Notes under the pieces: model-generated
The model's database searches: none
Told to the model about the DNA's origin: nothing
Seen by the model: only the letters and a program-made list of their open reading frames with translations
Part shown: one piece after another, positions 1 through 7,194 of the stretch
Position numbering within the stretch: position 1 is the stretch's first letter
Layout: every line of letters begins with the position of its first letter
Made by a program: the position numbers and the translations under genes
Assembly: GCA_030447145.1 (NCBI GenBank)
Contig: JAUJLY010000084.1
Location: forward strand, 1 to 9,305
DNA from: Thermomicrobiales bacterium
GTDB taxonomy: Bacteria > Chloroflexota > Chloroflexia > Thermomicrobiales > UBA6265
Length of the DNA: 9,305 nt
Direction of reading: 5' to 3'

Positions 1-1289
1 CCATCCGACACAGTCGCGCTTTCGTCAATCTCAAGGGTCGCTACTATCGTGCCCGAGAGGGATGCTTCCGCCCTGATATTCAGAAGGTCGGTATCCACAT
101 AGACCGTGTCTCCGACCGAAAAGGTTTTCTCAGAGAATGGATCAGCAATGCCCTTGCCGAGGTATTGCGCCGCTCCCCACCCTGTACCGGCGTCGCTTCT
201 GACGTGATACCAGTTGAACCCGTCCTTCTCAACAGGGCCATCAGCGATTTCGCCACCGTCGTTGGTCACGAGCACTACAGCGACCTCGCCGTCGATCCCT
301 GGGGAACTCCTGAGGTTAAGGGCATCGGTGTTCACATACACGCGGTCGCCTGGTGAGAAGACGCGGCCGGTAGAGGCGGCTTCCTCCTTGGCAAGGAACG
401 GCTCAACGCTCCAGCCCGCGCCGTAGTCGGTTTCAAGCTGGTACCAATTCATGTTATTAGCCGTTTCAGGGCCTCCAAGGACTTTCGCACTCATGCCTGT
501 ACCGAGCGAGACCACAATTGGGGCTGTCGCTCCCGGCGACTCCCTGAGGTTGAGCGAGTCAGTATCGACCAACACGCGGTCACCTAGGCCGAACCTGGCC
601 ACTGGAGGATCAGCCGACGGTGCCTCATCCAGAAACTCCTCGGCACACCAGCCGGTGCCTTGTGGAGTCTGTATCTTCAGCCAGACATATCCGTCGGCTG
701 CTGTCGGTCCCTCAGTCACTGCTCCAAGAACGCCTGGAGAAAGGCTCGCAATCGCAGTTGATTCCGAAGATGGGGCGGAGCGGAGCCTGATCCCTTCCGG
801 ATCACCGACCTGGACCGCGTCGCCGATGACAAAACGGGTGGGCGGCATCACCTGGCCCTCTCGCTCCAGGTAATGTTCCACCGACCAGCCGGCACCGTAG
901 TCTGTGGTGACCTGATACCACTTGTAACCATTGGCAGGCATGGGCCCGCTCGCAACGACGGCCTTCGCCATATAGGGTAGCGTCGCAGAGATGAGCCCCT
1001 TGAGCGAAGGTGTTTCACGGATATTGAGACCGTCCGTGTCAATGACCAACTCTTCGCCGATCTTGAACTTCCCCGCTGGTGGTGCGGCATTGCTCGGATC
1101 GAAGGTGGACGCGGCGACCCACCCAAAGCCGGCCTCTCCCTCGAGCTGATACCAGACATGGTCGTCGACTGTAGTCGGGCCATCGATGACCTGGAAGACG
1201 CTTCCGTATGGAAGCTCCCGGATAATTGGCTCCCCAGTGCCGGGTAATTGGCGTAAATTCACGCCGTCCGACACCGTCTCCACAATATG
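1..1289 (-). repeat. At least six tandem SH3b (bacterial SH3) repeats in the amidase gene
   Basis: In the amidase frame, repeat 1 starts at about residue 390 (VSDGVNLRQLPG). Five clearer units begin at F464, F542, F622, F700 and F779, so the period is 78-80 residues (about 237 bp). Each unit reads roughly F-x-x-G-D-x-V-x-V-x-T-D-x-L-N-[IL]-R, then a variable stretch, then W-Y-x-[LV] and G-x-G-W-x-x-x-x-[FY]-L. The ALNLRSSPG-type and TGW/AGW motifs are typical of SH3_3 domains. Unit 3 is the most divergent (GIRLRSAPS, and WLKI in place of WYQ). Unit 6 is cut by the window edge, so the true number is six or more. Confidence 0.9.
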
Positions 1290-2456
1290 ACCAGGGCTGT
1301 ATGCGGGATCCGGAATCGTTTCCCGAGTTCCGGCAAGGACCTCGGCGACCGCCTCACGAATGAAACCGAGGTCTGCGTACAGGCCGTCACCCGGGCAGCT
1401 GGAGTCATTGACGTCACGGTGCCCGCAGATAGTTGGGAGGTTGGGCTTTTCATGGAAGTCGGCGCGGCCGAGAGGATCCAGGTACCGGGATGACCACGCT
1501 GTGATCCAGATGAGGCCTGCCAGTGCCTCTGGAGTCGATGCAGACATGGAGAACGAGCCAATGGTGCAAATACCTGCGCTGCCATAAGCGTATTGATATG
1601 CATGTCCGCCGACAACGTTGTCGCCGCCGACACGCCCTTCATAGACATTGCCCATGAAGTCGACGAGGTAGTTGTACCCAATGTCACCCCAACCCCGCGT
1701 GACGGCATGGTAATAGTGAATGGAACGTAGCTCGGCGAGCGGATCGCGGAAGTTGGCAGTTTCCGAATGATGAATGATCACATGCTCGACTGTTTGGAAT
1801 TCAGGTATCCACTCCTTCGCACCGCCCTCGACGTCACCGTAGGCGAGATTGGCGCCCCATTCCTCCCGGGAGATGATAGGGGGACGGTCGAGGGAAGGTA
1901 CGGGGGACTCGGTAGAGATATCTCCGAGGCCTGGACCACCGGTTGGATCGATGTACGTAAACGACAGACCAGGCAGACTCTGCATATTGCCGTTCGCGTC
2001 GAGTGGCCGATACCTGACATATTTTGATTCCTTGGTAAAAGCGAGCTGACCAAAAATGCGATTGTCACGATCGGCAGGCCCGGCATCAGTATGAGCCGGA
2101 CCAACCACTACGGGCTGGGACCACGTTTCACCGTCGCCGCTTACTTGCATCTCGACGGCAGCGGAATAATCCGTTTCTCCCGGCCAATGGGGCGCTATGG
2201 CATGAAACGGAAAGTCTGCCTCGAAGCCGAGCGAATCGCCTGTGCCGCCGAGTCCGTCCGGCTGGACCCATTCCGCAGCCAGGGTCAGCACACCCTGCGC
2301 TCGTGCCGCGGTGCGGCGAGTAGAATGGGCCGCCGACATTGCGCTGAAGGCAGCTGCGGCTTTGATGATCGTGCGACGATTGAGCTTCTTCTTAACCAGG
2401 CGCCTCGACGTCGTCGCCTGGGAGACGAGGTCGAGATCGAGGGCGGTATTCCCCAC
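1..2456 (-). CDS. Secreted Zn-dependent N-acetylmuramoyl-L-alanine amidase (PGRP/Amidase_2) with tandem SH3b repeats, 3' end outside window
   Basis: Predicted to cleave the bond between N-acetylmuramic acid and L-alanine in peptidoglycan, outside the membrane. The frame is open from an upstream TGA to the window edge: 818 codons, no stop. The start is GTG at 2456, with GAGGAG 7 nt upstream. Residues 26-32 (NRRTIIK), followed by an Ala-rich stretch and a possible AxA cleavage site near residue 53, look like a twin-arginine leader. Residues about 60-170 are an unrecognised, beta-rich-looking region. The amidase domain covers about 195-375. By comparison with T7 lysozyme the zinc ligands are H229 (IIHHSET), H346 (CGHRD) and C354 (SSCPG), and Y261 (GYNY) is the catalytic tyrosine. 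All are present, so it is probably active. From residue 390 onward come SH3b repeats, which in this family bind the cell wall. Family assignment is secure; the physiological role (growth, turnover or attack on other cells) is not shown. Confidence 0.93.
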   Translation of the reverse strand, partial: MGNTALDLDLVSQATTSRRLVKKKLNRRTIIKAAAAFSAMSAAHSTRRTAARAQGVLTLAAEWVQPDGLGGTGDSLGFEADFPFHAIAPHWPGETDYSAAVEMQVSGDGETWSQPVVVGPAHTDAGPADRDNRIFGQLAFTKESKYVRYRPLDANGNMQSLPGLSFTYIDPTGGPGLGDISTESPVPSLDRPPIISREEWGANLAYGDVEGGAKEWIPEFQTVEHVIIHHSETANFRDPLAELRSIHYYHAVTRGWGDIGYNYLVDFMGNVYEGRVGGDNVVGGHAYQYAYGSAGICTIGSFSMSASTPEALAGLIWITAWSSRYLDPLGRADFHEKPNLPTICGHRDVNDSSCPGDGLYADLGFIREAVAEVLAGTRETIPDPAYSPGHIVETVSDGVNLRQLPGTGEPIIRELPYGSVFQVIDGPTTVDDHVWYQLEGEAGFGWVAASTFDPSNAAPPAGKFKIGEELVIDTDGLNIRETPSLKGLISATLPYMAKAVVASGPMPANGYKWYQVTTDYGAGWSVEHYLEREGQVMPPTRFVIGDAVQVGDPEGIRLRSAPSSESTAIASLSPGVLGAVTEGPTAADGYVWLKIQTPQGTGWCAEEFLDEAPSADPPVARFGLGDRVLVDTDSLNLRESPGATAPIVVSLGTGMSAKVLGGPETANNMNWYQLETDYGAGWSVEPFLAKEEAASTGRVFSPGDRVYVNTDALNLRSSPGIDGEVAVVLVTNDGGEIADGPVEKDGFNWYHVRSDAGTGWGAAQYLGKGIADPFSEKTFSVGDTVYVDTDLLNIRAEASLSGTIVATLEIDESATVSD

Positions 2457-2463
2457 GGGTGGA

Positions 2464-2469
2464 CTCCTC
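2464..2469 (-). promoter_or_regulatory. Ribosome binding site deciding the GTG start of the amidase gene
   Basis: GAGGAG on the minus strand, 7 nt before GTG at 2456. No ATG lies between the upstream in-frame TGA and the twin-arginine leader, and the next ATG (codon 40) falls inside the leader, so this site fixes the start. Confidence 0.8.
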
Positions 2470-2561
2470 GGACGGCGAATCGGTGTAGAGAGGTGATGGA
2501 GTGAGCGTGGTCAGCCCGCCACGCGCGATCCTCGACTCGCAAGTCAGGCACGCCCAAGCGC

Positions 2562-2578
2562 ACGTACCATGTGTACGT
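2562..2578. promoter_or_regulatory. Operator-like palindrome over the predicted transcription start
   Basis: ACGTAC-N5-GTACGT is a perfect inverted repeat with 6-bp arms and a 5-bp spacer. It begins 3 bp downstream of the predicted -10 box of the amidase promoter, so a bound protein would cover the start site. It is not followed by a T-run. The role as an operator is inferred from position and symmetry. Confidence 0.45.
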
Positions 2579-2580
2579 AC

Positions 2581-2610
2581 ACCCTAGCATTGACAGCTTG
2601 TCACCGTCAA
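2581..2610 (-). promoter_or_regulatory. Sigma70-like promoter for the amidase gene
   Basis: On the minus strand, TTGACG (2610-2605) matches the -35 consensus at five of six positions. After an 18-bp spacer comes TAGGGT (2586-2581), a weak -10 box preceded by TGC, which makes an extended TGN -10. The predicted start near 2574 gives a leader of about 118 nt. The site lies only 45 bp after the mfd stop, so the amidase can be transcribed independently of mfd. Confidence 0.5.
2591..2603. promoter_or_regulatory. Operator-like palindrome inside the promoter spacer
   Basis: TGACAGCTTGTCA has perfect 5-bp arms (TGACA/TGTCA) around GCT and lies entirely between the -35 and -10 boxes of the amidase promoter. 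That position is common for operators of repressors and of activators that untwist DNA. The regulator is unknown and none is encoded in the window. Confidence 0.45.
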
Positions 2611-2655
2611 CCCCTGCGGGACACCGGTTGTCTTCCGACCGAGGATGATTGCGGA

Positions 2656-5600
2656 TCAGTCGGCTGCCGAGGTCTGGTCCCGTTCCTGAACACGCTCTAT
2701 CTCATCCAGGACCCGGCCGAGTGCATCCTGCCAAGGTACGGTGAGGTCCAGCAATCGAATGCGGATGGCGTTCGGGGTAATTCTCAACGCGTCGCCGAGG
2801 GATCGCTGCAGGCGTTCCCGGGATAGCTCAGATGTTGCGATGGGACGCACGACGATGGCCCGCTCCCGCTCCACGACCGAATGGATACCCAGCTCTGCGG
2901 CCCTGATGCGCAGGCGGATCAGGGCGAGCAAGTGTTCCACTTCCTCCGGGAACTCGCCGAATCGATCTGCCAACTCGTCGCTCAGATCCTCCACTTGCGC
3001 CAGTGTTTCGACAGCTGCGATTTGCCGGTAGATGTTGAGCCGCAGTTCTGTATCCTGGATGTAATCCTCTGGAATGAGTGCCGTCATCGGCAAGTCTAGC
3101 GTCACAGGTCCCTGTTCGAGCGCCGGTTGTCCGGAGCGAACCTCATCGACTGCCTGGCTAAGTAGCCGCATATAGAGCTCGTATCCAACGGTGGCGATGT
3201 GACCACTTTGCTCGGCACCGAGAATATTCCCAGCTCCCCGGATCTCGAGATCCCGCATGGCGACCCGGAGCCCGGCACCCAGCTCGGTCGCTTCCCGGAT
3301 CGTCTCAAGGCGTTCCTGTGCATCACCGCTCAGGCGCTTGTGCGGTTGGTAGAGCAGGTAAGCATAGGCGCGGTTGGTGCTGCGGCCGACCCGTCCGCGC
3401 AGCTGATAGAGCTGGGTCAACCCCAGCGTGTCGGCATTGTCGATGATGATGGTGTTGACGTTCGGAATGTCCACCCCCGACTCAATGATTGTCGTGGCGA
3501 GCAGCACATCGAACTCATGGCGAACGAACCCGAGCATGACCTCTTCAAGCACATGTTCGTCCATTTGGCCGTGGCCGACACCGAAGCGGGCTTCCGGCAC
3601 GATCTTTCGGAGGCGATCAGCCAGTCGATCGATATCATGGACGCGGTTATGGACGACATACACTTGTCCTCCGCGATCCATCTCGCGCAGGATGACTTCG
3701 CGGACGAGTTGGTCGTTGAACTCCGTCACGAACGTCCTGATCGGCAGTCGAGCCTGTGGCGCCGTCTCGATCATGGAGATGTCCCGAATGCCGGAGAGGG
3801 AGAGATGTAGCGTCCGCGGGATCGGCGTGGCCGACATCGACAAAACGTCCACCTGGGTGCGCAGGGTTTTCAGGAATTCCTTCTGACGGACGCCGAAGCG
3901 CTGTTCCTCGTCGACGACGACGAGACCAAGGTCCTTGAACGAGACGTCTTTCTGCACCAGCCGATGTGTGCCGATGATGATGTCGACGCTGCCGTCCTTC
4001 AGTCCCTTGATCGTCCCTGCCTGTTGTTTTTTCGAGCGCAAACGTGACAACATCTGGACATTGATCGGGAATGCGGCCATGCGGTCCTTGAACGTCTGGT
4101 AGTGCTGGAGCGCGAGGATCGTGGTGGGCACAAGGATCGCAACCTGTTTGCCGGCGTTCGCGGATTTGAAGGCGGCGCGGATGGCCACCTCGGTCTTGCC
4201 GAATCCGACATCGCCGCAAACCAGGCGGTCCATGGGACGGTAGGACTCCATGTCGCTCTTCACCGCCTGTATCGCGGCTGCCTGGTCTTGTGTCTCCACG
4301 TAGGGAAACGACTCGGCCAGTTCGTAATCCCATCGAGAGTCGGGGCCGAACTGGTATCCCTTGCCCGAATCTCTATAGGAATACAGCTGGATAAGCTCGA
4401 AGGCCATCTCCCGAACCGCTCGTCGAACGCGGCGCTTGGTTTTGTTCCAATCACCGGAACCTAGCTTGTTGAGCGAGGGAGCAGCCACGCCTCCTGTGGC
4501 GTATCGGGTGACCCGGTCGCTCTGATCCACAGGTACATAGAGTTTGTCGCCCTTCTCATATTCCAGCAGCAGATATTCCCGCTCGATCCCTCCGGTTTCC
4601 ACTCGCACAAGACCAGTAAATTTCCCGATACCATGATCAACATGCACCACATGTTCGCCCGGTTGCAGGCTGGCGGCGAAGGCGCGGCTTTCGCTCGCGG
4701 TGCGCTTACCCCCGCGACGGAGCTGCTTGCGGTAGCCGAATATCTCGAAATCGGTCCAGACAGCGGTTCTACCGTGGTCCCAGCTCCAACCGGCGGTGAG
4801 GTCGGACGGCTGAATTTCCACCGTGCCAGCCGAGAGGGCAGGGAGGTCCATTGCTCCTCCCTTTTTCGCGCGGCGGGGGTAGATGCCGTTCTCCTCCAGG
4901 ATATCGGTCAAGCGATCGACCTGGTCCGTCGCGATCGACACCCTCCAACCACGTTGAAGTTTTTCCTTGAGATCTCTGACCATCTCCAACGTGCGACCGG
5001 CGAAAACAGGCGGGTCGGAGATTCCGCCCAGGGAGATCGCGTCCTGGTCGGTCTGGTTTTCCGAGCCGAGATACAAGGTTGTATATCCGCCTAATTGTCC
5101 CAGAGCGGTGGCCAGGGGCTTGTAGGGCCGCTGCAATCCAGCCGGAATCTCACCACTCTCCACGAAGGTGCGTTCGAGCTCTTCTGCTTGCCGCTCCAGT
5201 TGCTCGGCCGCCAAGGCGACGCTCCCCGGCTGGTCCACGATTACCATCGTCGAGGGGGAGAGGTGGTCGAGCAGCGTCGTCCCGTGGGGTACGAGATGCC
5301 CGGCGAATAGGTCGAGCGATGCTGGGACGATCCCTTGACGGACGTGGTCTGTCAGGCGCCGCCACTCCTCCTTCACTTCCGGGCGCAGGTCCTGGTTTGG
5401 CAATCGTTCCAGGGCCGGTGCGATGCTCTCCAGGCGCCAGATTGGAAGCTCCAATGGTGGAAGCAACCGAATACGGGTGAGTCGATCCGTGGACCGTTGG
5501 GTATGCGGATCGAAGTGGCGGATACTCTCGATGTCATCACCGAAGAAGTCGATGCGAATGGGCTGCTCTGAACCGGGTGGAAAGACATCCACAATGCCGC

Positions 5601-6144
5601 CACGCCTCGCGATCGTACCCGGCTCCTGCACCATCGGGTTGTGCTGGTAACCGACCGATGCTGCCCACACCTTGAGGCGCTGAACATCAAGTCGTCCGCC
5701 CAGGCGTATCTCCAATGTATGCTCACTCAGCTCATCGGGAGACATCAGGAGCTGGATGAGCGCGTGCACGGGAGCGACAATGATCGACGGCTCATCTGGC
5801 TCAGTGGCGATCCGGCTGAGGATCTGGACACGGCTGATGCTTGCCTCAGTGTCGACGGGGAGCTGCTCGAACGGAAGTGCGTCCGGCGCATCCCAGCGAT
5901 CGAGGCGAGTTCCTGCTGGCAGGTATTCAGCGATGGCGGAGGCTAACATGTCTGCCCGGTCGCGGCGGGATGTGACGACGAAAAGCGGGCGTCTCTGATG
6001 CTCGGCGACGACAGCGACGACAACCGCACGGACCGCCTCGGGTATGTCCGCGAGCGTCTGGTCGGTGGCTTGTCTCAGCGCGGCCAGCGCGTCATTCAGG
6101 GGCGCGTATCTTGATAGGGATGAGGTCAGATGGGAAAGGCTCAC
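2656..6144 (-). CDS. mfd: Transcription-repair coupling factor Mfd
   Basis: Mfd is a cytoplasmic DNA translocase that binds RNA polymerase stalled at lesions, pushes it off the template and recruits UvrA for nucleotide excision repair. At 1162 residues it has the usual full length. The N-terminal UvrB-like region is present (DALPFEQLP, then GTIARRGGIVDVFPPG at about 176-191) and, as usual for Mfd, has no intact Walker A. The RNA-polymerase-interacting (CarD-like) domain is about 493-550 (GEHVVHVDHGIGKFTG, then LYVPV). Translocase motifs follow: Walker A GDVGFGKTE with GKT at 649-651, DEEQ at 745-748, SATPIPRTL from 771, LRGRVGRS from 915, and the Mfd/RecG-type motif RGAGNILG from 969. The autoinhibitory C-terminal domain is about 1020-1120. 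The start is GTG at 6144, behind AAGGAAGAAGG. No disruption is visible. It is transcribed away from larE and is not clearly in an operon with the amidase. Confidence 0.99.
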   Translation of the reverse strand: MSLSHLTSSLSRYAPLNDALAALRQATDQTLADIPEAVRAVVVAVVAEHQRRPLFVVTSRRDRADMLASAIAEYLPAGTRLDRWDAPDALPFEQLPVDTEASISRVQILSRIATEPDEPSIIVAPVHALIQLLMSPDELSEHTLEIRLGGRLDVQRLKVWAASVGYQHNPMVQEPGTIARRGGIVDVFPPGSEQPIRIDFFGDDIESIRHFDPHTQRSTDRLTRIRLLPPLELPIWRLESIAPALERLPNQDLRPEVKEEWRRLTDHVRQGIVPASLDLFAGHLVPHGTTLLDHLSPSTMVIVDQPGSVALAAEQLERQAEELERTFVESGEIPAGLQRPYKPLATALGQLGGYTTLYLGSENQTDQDAISLGGISDPPVFAGRTLEMVRDLKEKLQRGWRVSIATDQVDRLTDILEENGIYPRRAKKGGAMDLPALSAGTVEIQPSDLTAGWSWDHGRTAVWTDFEIFGYRKQLRRGGKRTASESRAFAASLQPGEHVVHVDHGIGKFTGLVRVETGGIEREYLLLEYEKGDKLYVPVDQSDRVTRYATGGVAAPSLNKLGSGDWNKTKRRVRRAVREMAFELIQLYSYRDSGKGYQFGPDSRWDYELAESFPYVETQDQAAAIQAVKSDMESYRPMDRLVCGDVGFGKTEVAIRAAFKSANAGKQVAILVPTTILALQHYQTFKDRMAAFPINVQMLSRLRSKKQQAGTIKGLKDGSVDIIIGTHRLVQKDVSFKDLGLVVVDEEQRFGVRQKEFLKTLRTQVDVLSMSATPIPRTLHLSLSGIRDISMIETAPQARLPIRTFVTEFNDQLVREVILREMDRGGQVYVVHNRVHDIDRLADRLRKIVPEARFGVGHGQMDEHVLEEVMLGFVRHEFDVLLATTIIESGVDIPNVNTIIIDNADTLGLTQLYQLRGRVGRSTNRAYAYLLYQPHKRLSGDAQERLETIREATELGAGLRVAMRDLEIRGAGNILGAEQSGHIATVGYELYMRLLSQAVDEVRSGQPALEQGPVTLDLPMTALIPEDYIQDTELRLNIYRQIAAVETLAQVEDLSDELADRFGEFPEEVEHLLALIRLRIRAAELGIHSVVERERAIVVRPIATSELSRERLQRSLGDALRITPNAIRIRLLDLTVPWQDALGRVLDEIERVQERDQTSAAD

Positions 6145-6147
6145 GTG

Positions 6148-6158
6148 CCTTCTTCCTT
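6148..6158 (-). promoter_or_regulatory. Ribosome binding site for the mfd GTG start
   Basis: AAGGAAGAAGG on the minus strand, ending 3 nt before GTG at 6144. It contains AAGGA at a 9-nt spacing, which is the more likely pairing site. It supports GTG as the initiator because the frame has no ATG nearby. Confidence 0.65.
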
Positions 6159-6189
6159 GCTACCATTGCCGCGCATGCATGCAGAATGC

Positions 6190-6213
6190 CGGCGCGGGCG
6201 CATCGCCCGGCCG
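6190..6213. other. GC-rich dyad between the divergent mfd and larE genes
   Basis: CGGGCG-CAT-CGCCCG is extended by four more pairs across a one-base bulge at 6194, giving a 10-bp stem. A T-run follows on neither strand, so it does not look like an intrinsic terminator. In mfd mRNA it could form a 5' leader hairpin if transcription starts further upstream (above about 6213). A perfect 10-bp palindrome, GCATGCATGC, sits beside it at 6173-6182. Function unknown. Confidence 0.4.
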
Positions 6214-6233
6214 TATCAATTCATTGCCCCAAG

Positions 6234-6262
6234 TTTACATGACAGGCTCGATACCGGAAGAT
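6234..6262 (+). promoter_or_regulatory. Possible larE promoter
   Basis: TTTACA (6234-6239) matches the -35 consensus at five of six positions. After 17 bp comes GAAGAT (6257-6262), a poor -10 box matching three of six. It is placed suitably about 38 bp before the larE start. No convincing mfd promoter was found on the opposite strand of this 155-bp gap. Confidence 0.25.
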
Positions 6263-6286
6263 AGGTGCGGTACGATCGGTGAAACG

Positions 6287-6291
6287 AAGGA
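6287..6291 (+). promoter_or_regulatory. Ribosome binding site choosing the larE ATG start
   Basis: AAGGA lies 8 nt before ATG at 6300. The alternative in-frame GTG at 6279 has no comparable site and would add seven residues (MKRRKTC) outside the conserved region, so ATG 6300 is preferred. Confidence 0.75.
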
Positions 6292-6299
6292 AAACATGT

Positions 6300-7157
6300 A
6301 TGAGCAGCACTGCGGAAGAGAAGCTGGACAGGATGCGGGTCACACTAGCGGAGATGGAATCCGTTGTGGTGGCGTTCTCCGGAGGTGTGGACAGCACGCT
6401 CCTGCTCAAGGTGGCCCATGATGTCCTTGGGGAGAGGTGTGTCGCCGCGAGCGGACTCTCCGCCACCTATGCCGAGGAGGAGATGCAGGAGGCTCGCGAG
6501 CTGGCCGCCGAGATCGGTGTCGACTACCACGTCGTCGAGACGATGGAGCTCTCCGATTCCCGCTATGCCGATAACACCCATCAGCGCTGCTTCTTTTGCA
6601 AGCAGGAGCTCTATGGGCAGCTGAAGGCATTTGCTGCATCTCATGGATTCCGTCACGTCATAGATGGCTCCAACGCAGATGACGGCGGCGACTTTCGCCC
6701 AGGTATGCGCGCGGCTCGCGATCTGGATGTGCGATCACCGTTGCAGGAGGTCGGACTTAGGAAGAAGGAGATTCGCGAACTCTCGGCCGCCTTTGGACTC
6801 CGGACGGCGGAAAAGCCTGCGGTCGCATGTCTCTCCTCGCGTTTTTCCTATGGCGATCCCATTACCGTTGAGAAGTTGAAGCAGGTTGCGGGGGCAGAGA
6901 GCGCCGTTCGGGAGTTGGGTTTTCGGGGATTCCGTCTGCGTCACCATGGGGAGGTTGCCCGTCTGGAAATGGCAGCCCCGGATTTGGAACGTGCCTTTTC
7001 GCTTCGGGCGGACATCAGCGAAAGGGTGAAACAGCACGGTTTTCGCTATGTCACCCTCGATATGGATGGGTACCAGAGCGGCTCGATGAACATCGGGTTG
7101 CCCCAAAGCGTCCTGCGCTCAGGGCGAAGTGAGACACGGTCTACTGTCGGAACTTGA
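6300..7157 (+). CDS. larE: ATP-dependent sulfur insertase LarE, three-cysteine type
   Basis: LarE acts in making the nickel-pincer nucleotide cofactor of lactate racemase (LarA) and related enzymes: it activates a pyridinium carboxylate with ATP and inserts sulfur. The 285-residue protein has the usual family length. It carries the PP-loop SGGVDS at 27-32, RCFFCK at 96-101, DGSNADD at 122-128, DFRPGMRAARD at 131-141, ACLSSRFSYGD from 176 and a conserved C-terminal FRYVTLDMDGYQSGSMN. Cysteines 97, 100 and 177 match the pattern of LarE proteins that bind a [4Fe-4S] cluster, such as that of Thermotoga maritima. The Lactobacillus plantarum type instead gives up the sulfur of one cysteine. The mechanism here is inferred from that pattern. 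LarB, LarC and LarA are not in the window, so the client enzyme is unknown. Its stop codon lies inside the downstream hairpin. Confidence 0.94.
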   Translation: MSSTAEEKLDRMRVTLAEMESVVVAFSGGVDSTLLLKVAHDVLGERCVAASGLSATYAEEEMQEARELAAEIGVDYHVVETMELSDSRYADNTHQRCFFCKQELYGQLKAFAASHGFRHVIDGSNADDGGDFRPGMRAARDLDVRSPLQEVGLRKKEIRELSAAFGLRTAEKPAVACLSSRFSYGDPITVEKLKQVAGAESAVRELGFRGFRLRHHGEVARLEMAAPDLERAFSLRADISERVKQHGFRYVTLDMDGYQSGSMNIGLPQSVLRSGRSETRSTVGT

Positions 7158-7191
7158 AGACGCCAGCATCCTCAGGGTGCCGGCGTCTTCA
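7155..7191. terminator. Shared hairpin between convergent larE and aldehyde dehydrogenase genes
   Basis: TGAAGACGCC (7155-7164) pairs perfectly with GGCGTCTTCA (7182-7191). Inside, beyond one A/C mismatch, GCATCC pairs with GGGTGC (one T-G pair) around a TCA loop. The hairpin fills the gap between the two stop codons and begins at the larE TGA itself. Neither side has a clear T-run, so it may end transcription inefficiently or mainly protect both mRNA 3' ends. Confidence 0.65.
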
Positions 7192-7194
7192 GTA

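Noticed and set aside
1..1289. Regular 237-bp periodicity as a CRISPR array or DNA satellite
   Set aside because: The period is divisible by three, the frame is open throughout, and the similarity is at protein level (SH3b domains), not as identical DNA repeats.
2608..2630. Hairpin CAACC/GGTTG just after mfd as a terminator
   Set aside because: Only a 5-bp stem with a weak inner CCC/GGG, no T-run, and it overlaps the -35 box of the amidase promoter.
3199..3810. A 203-codon plus-strand open frame opposite mfd
   Set aside because: It is a shadow of mfd. The mfd frame carries all helicase motifs here, and this frame has no ribosome binding site or domain.
6279..6299. GTG start for larE seven codons upstream
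   Set aside because: It has no good ribosome binding site, whereas ATG 6300 has AAGGA at 8 nt and matches the usual family N-terminus.
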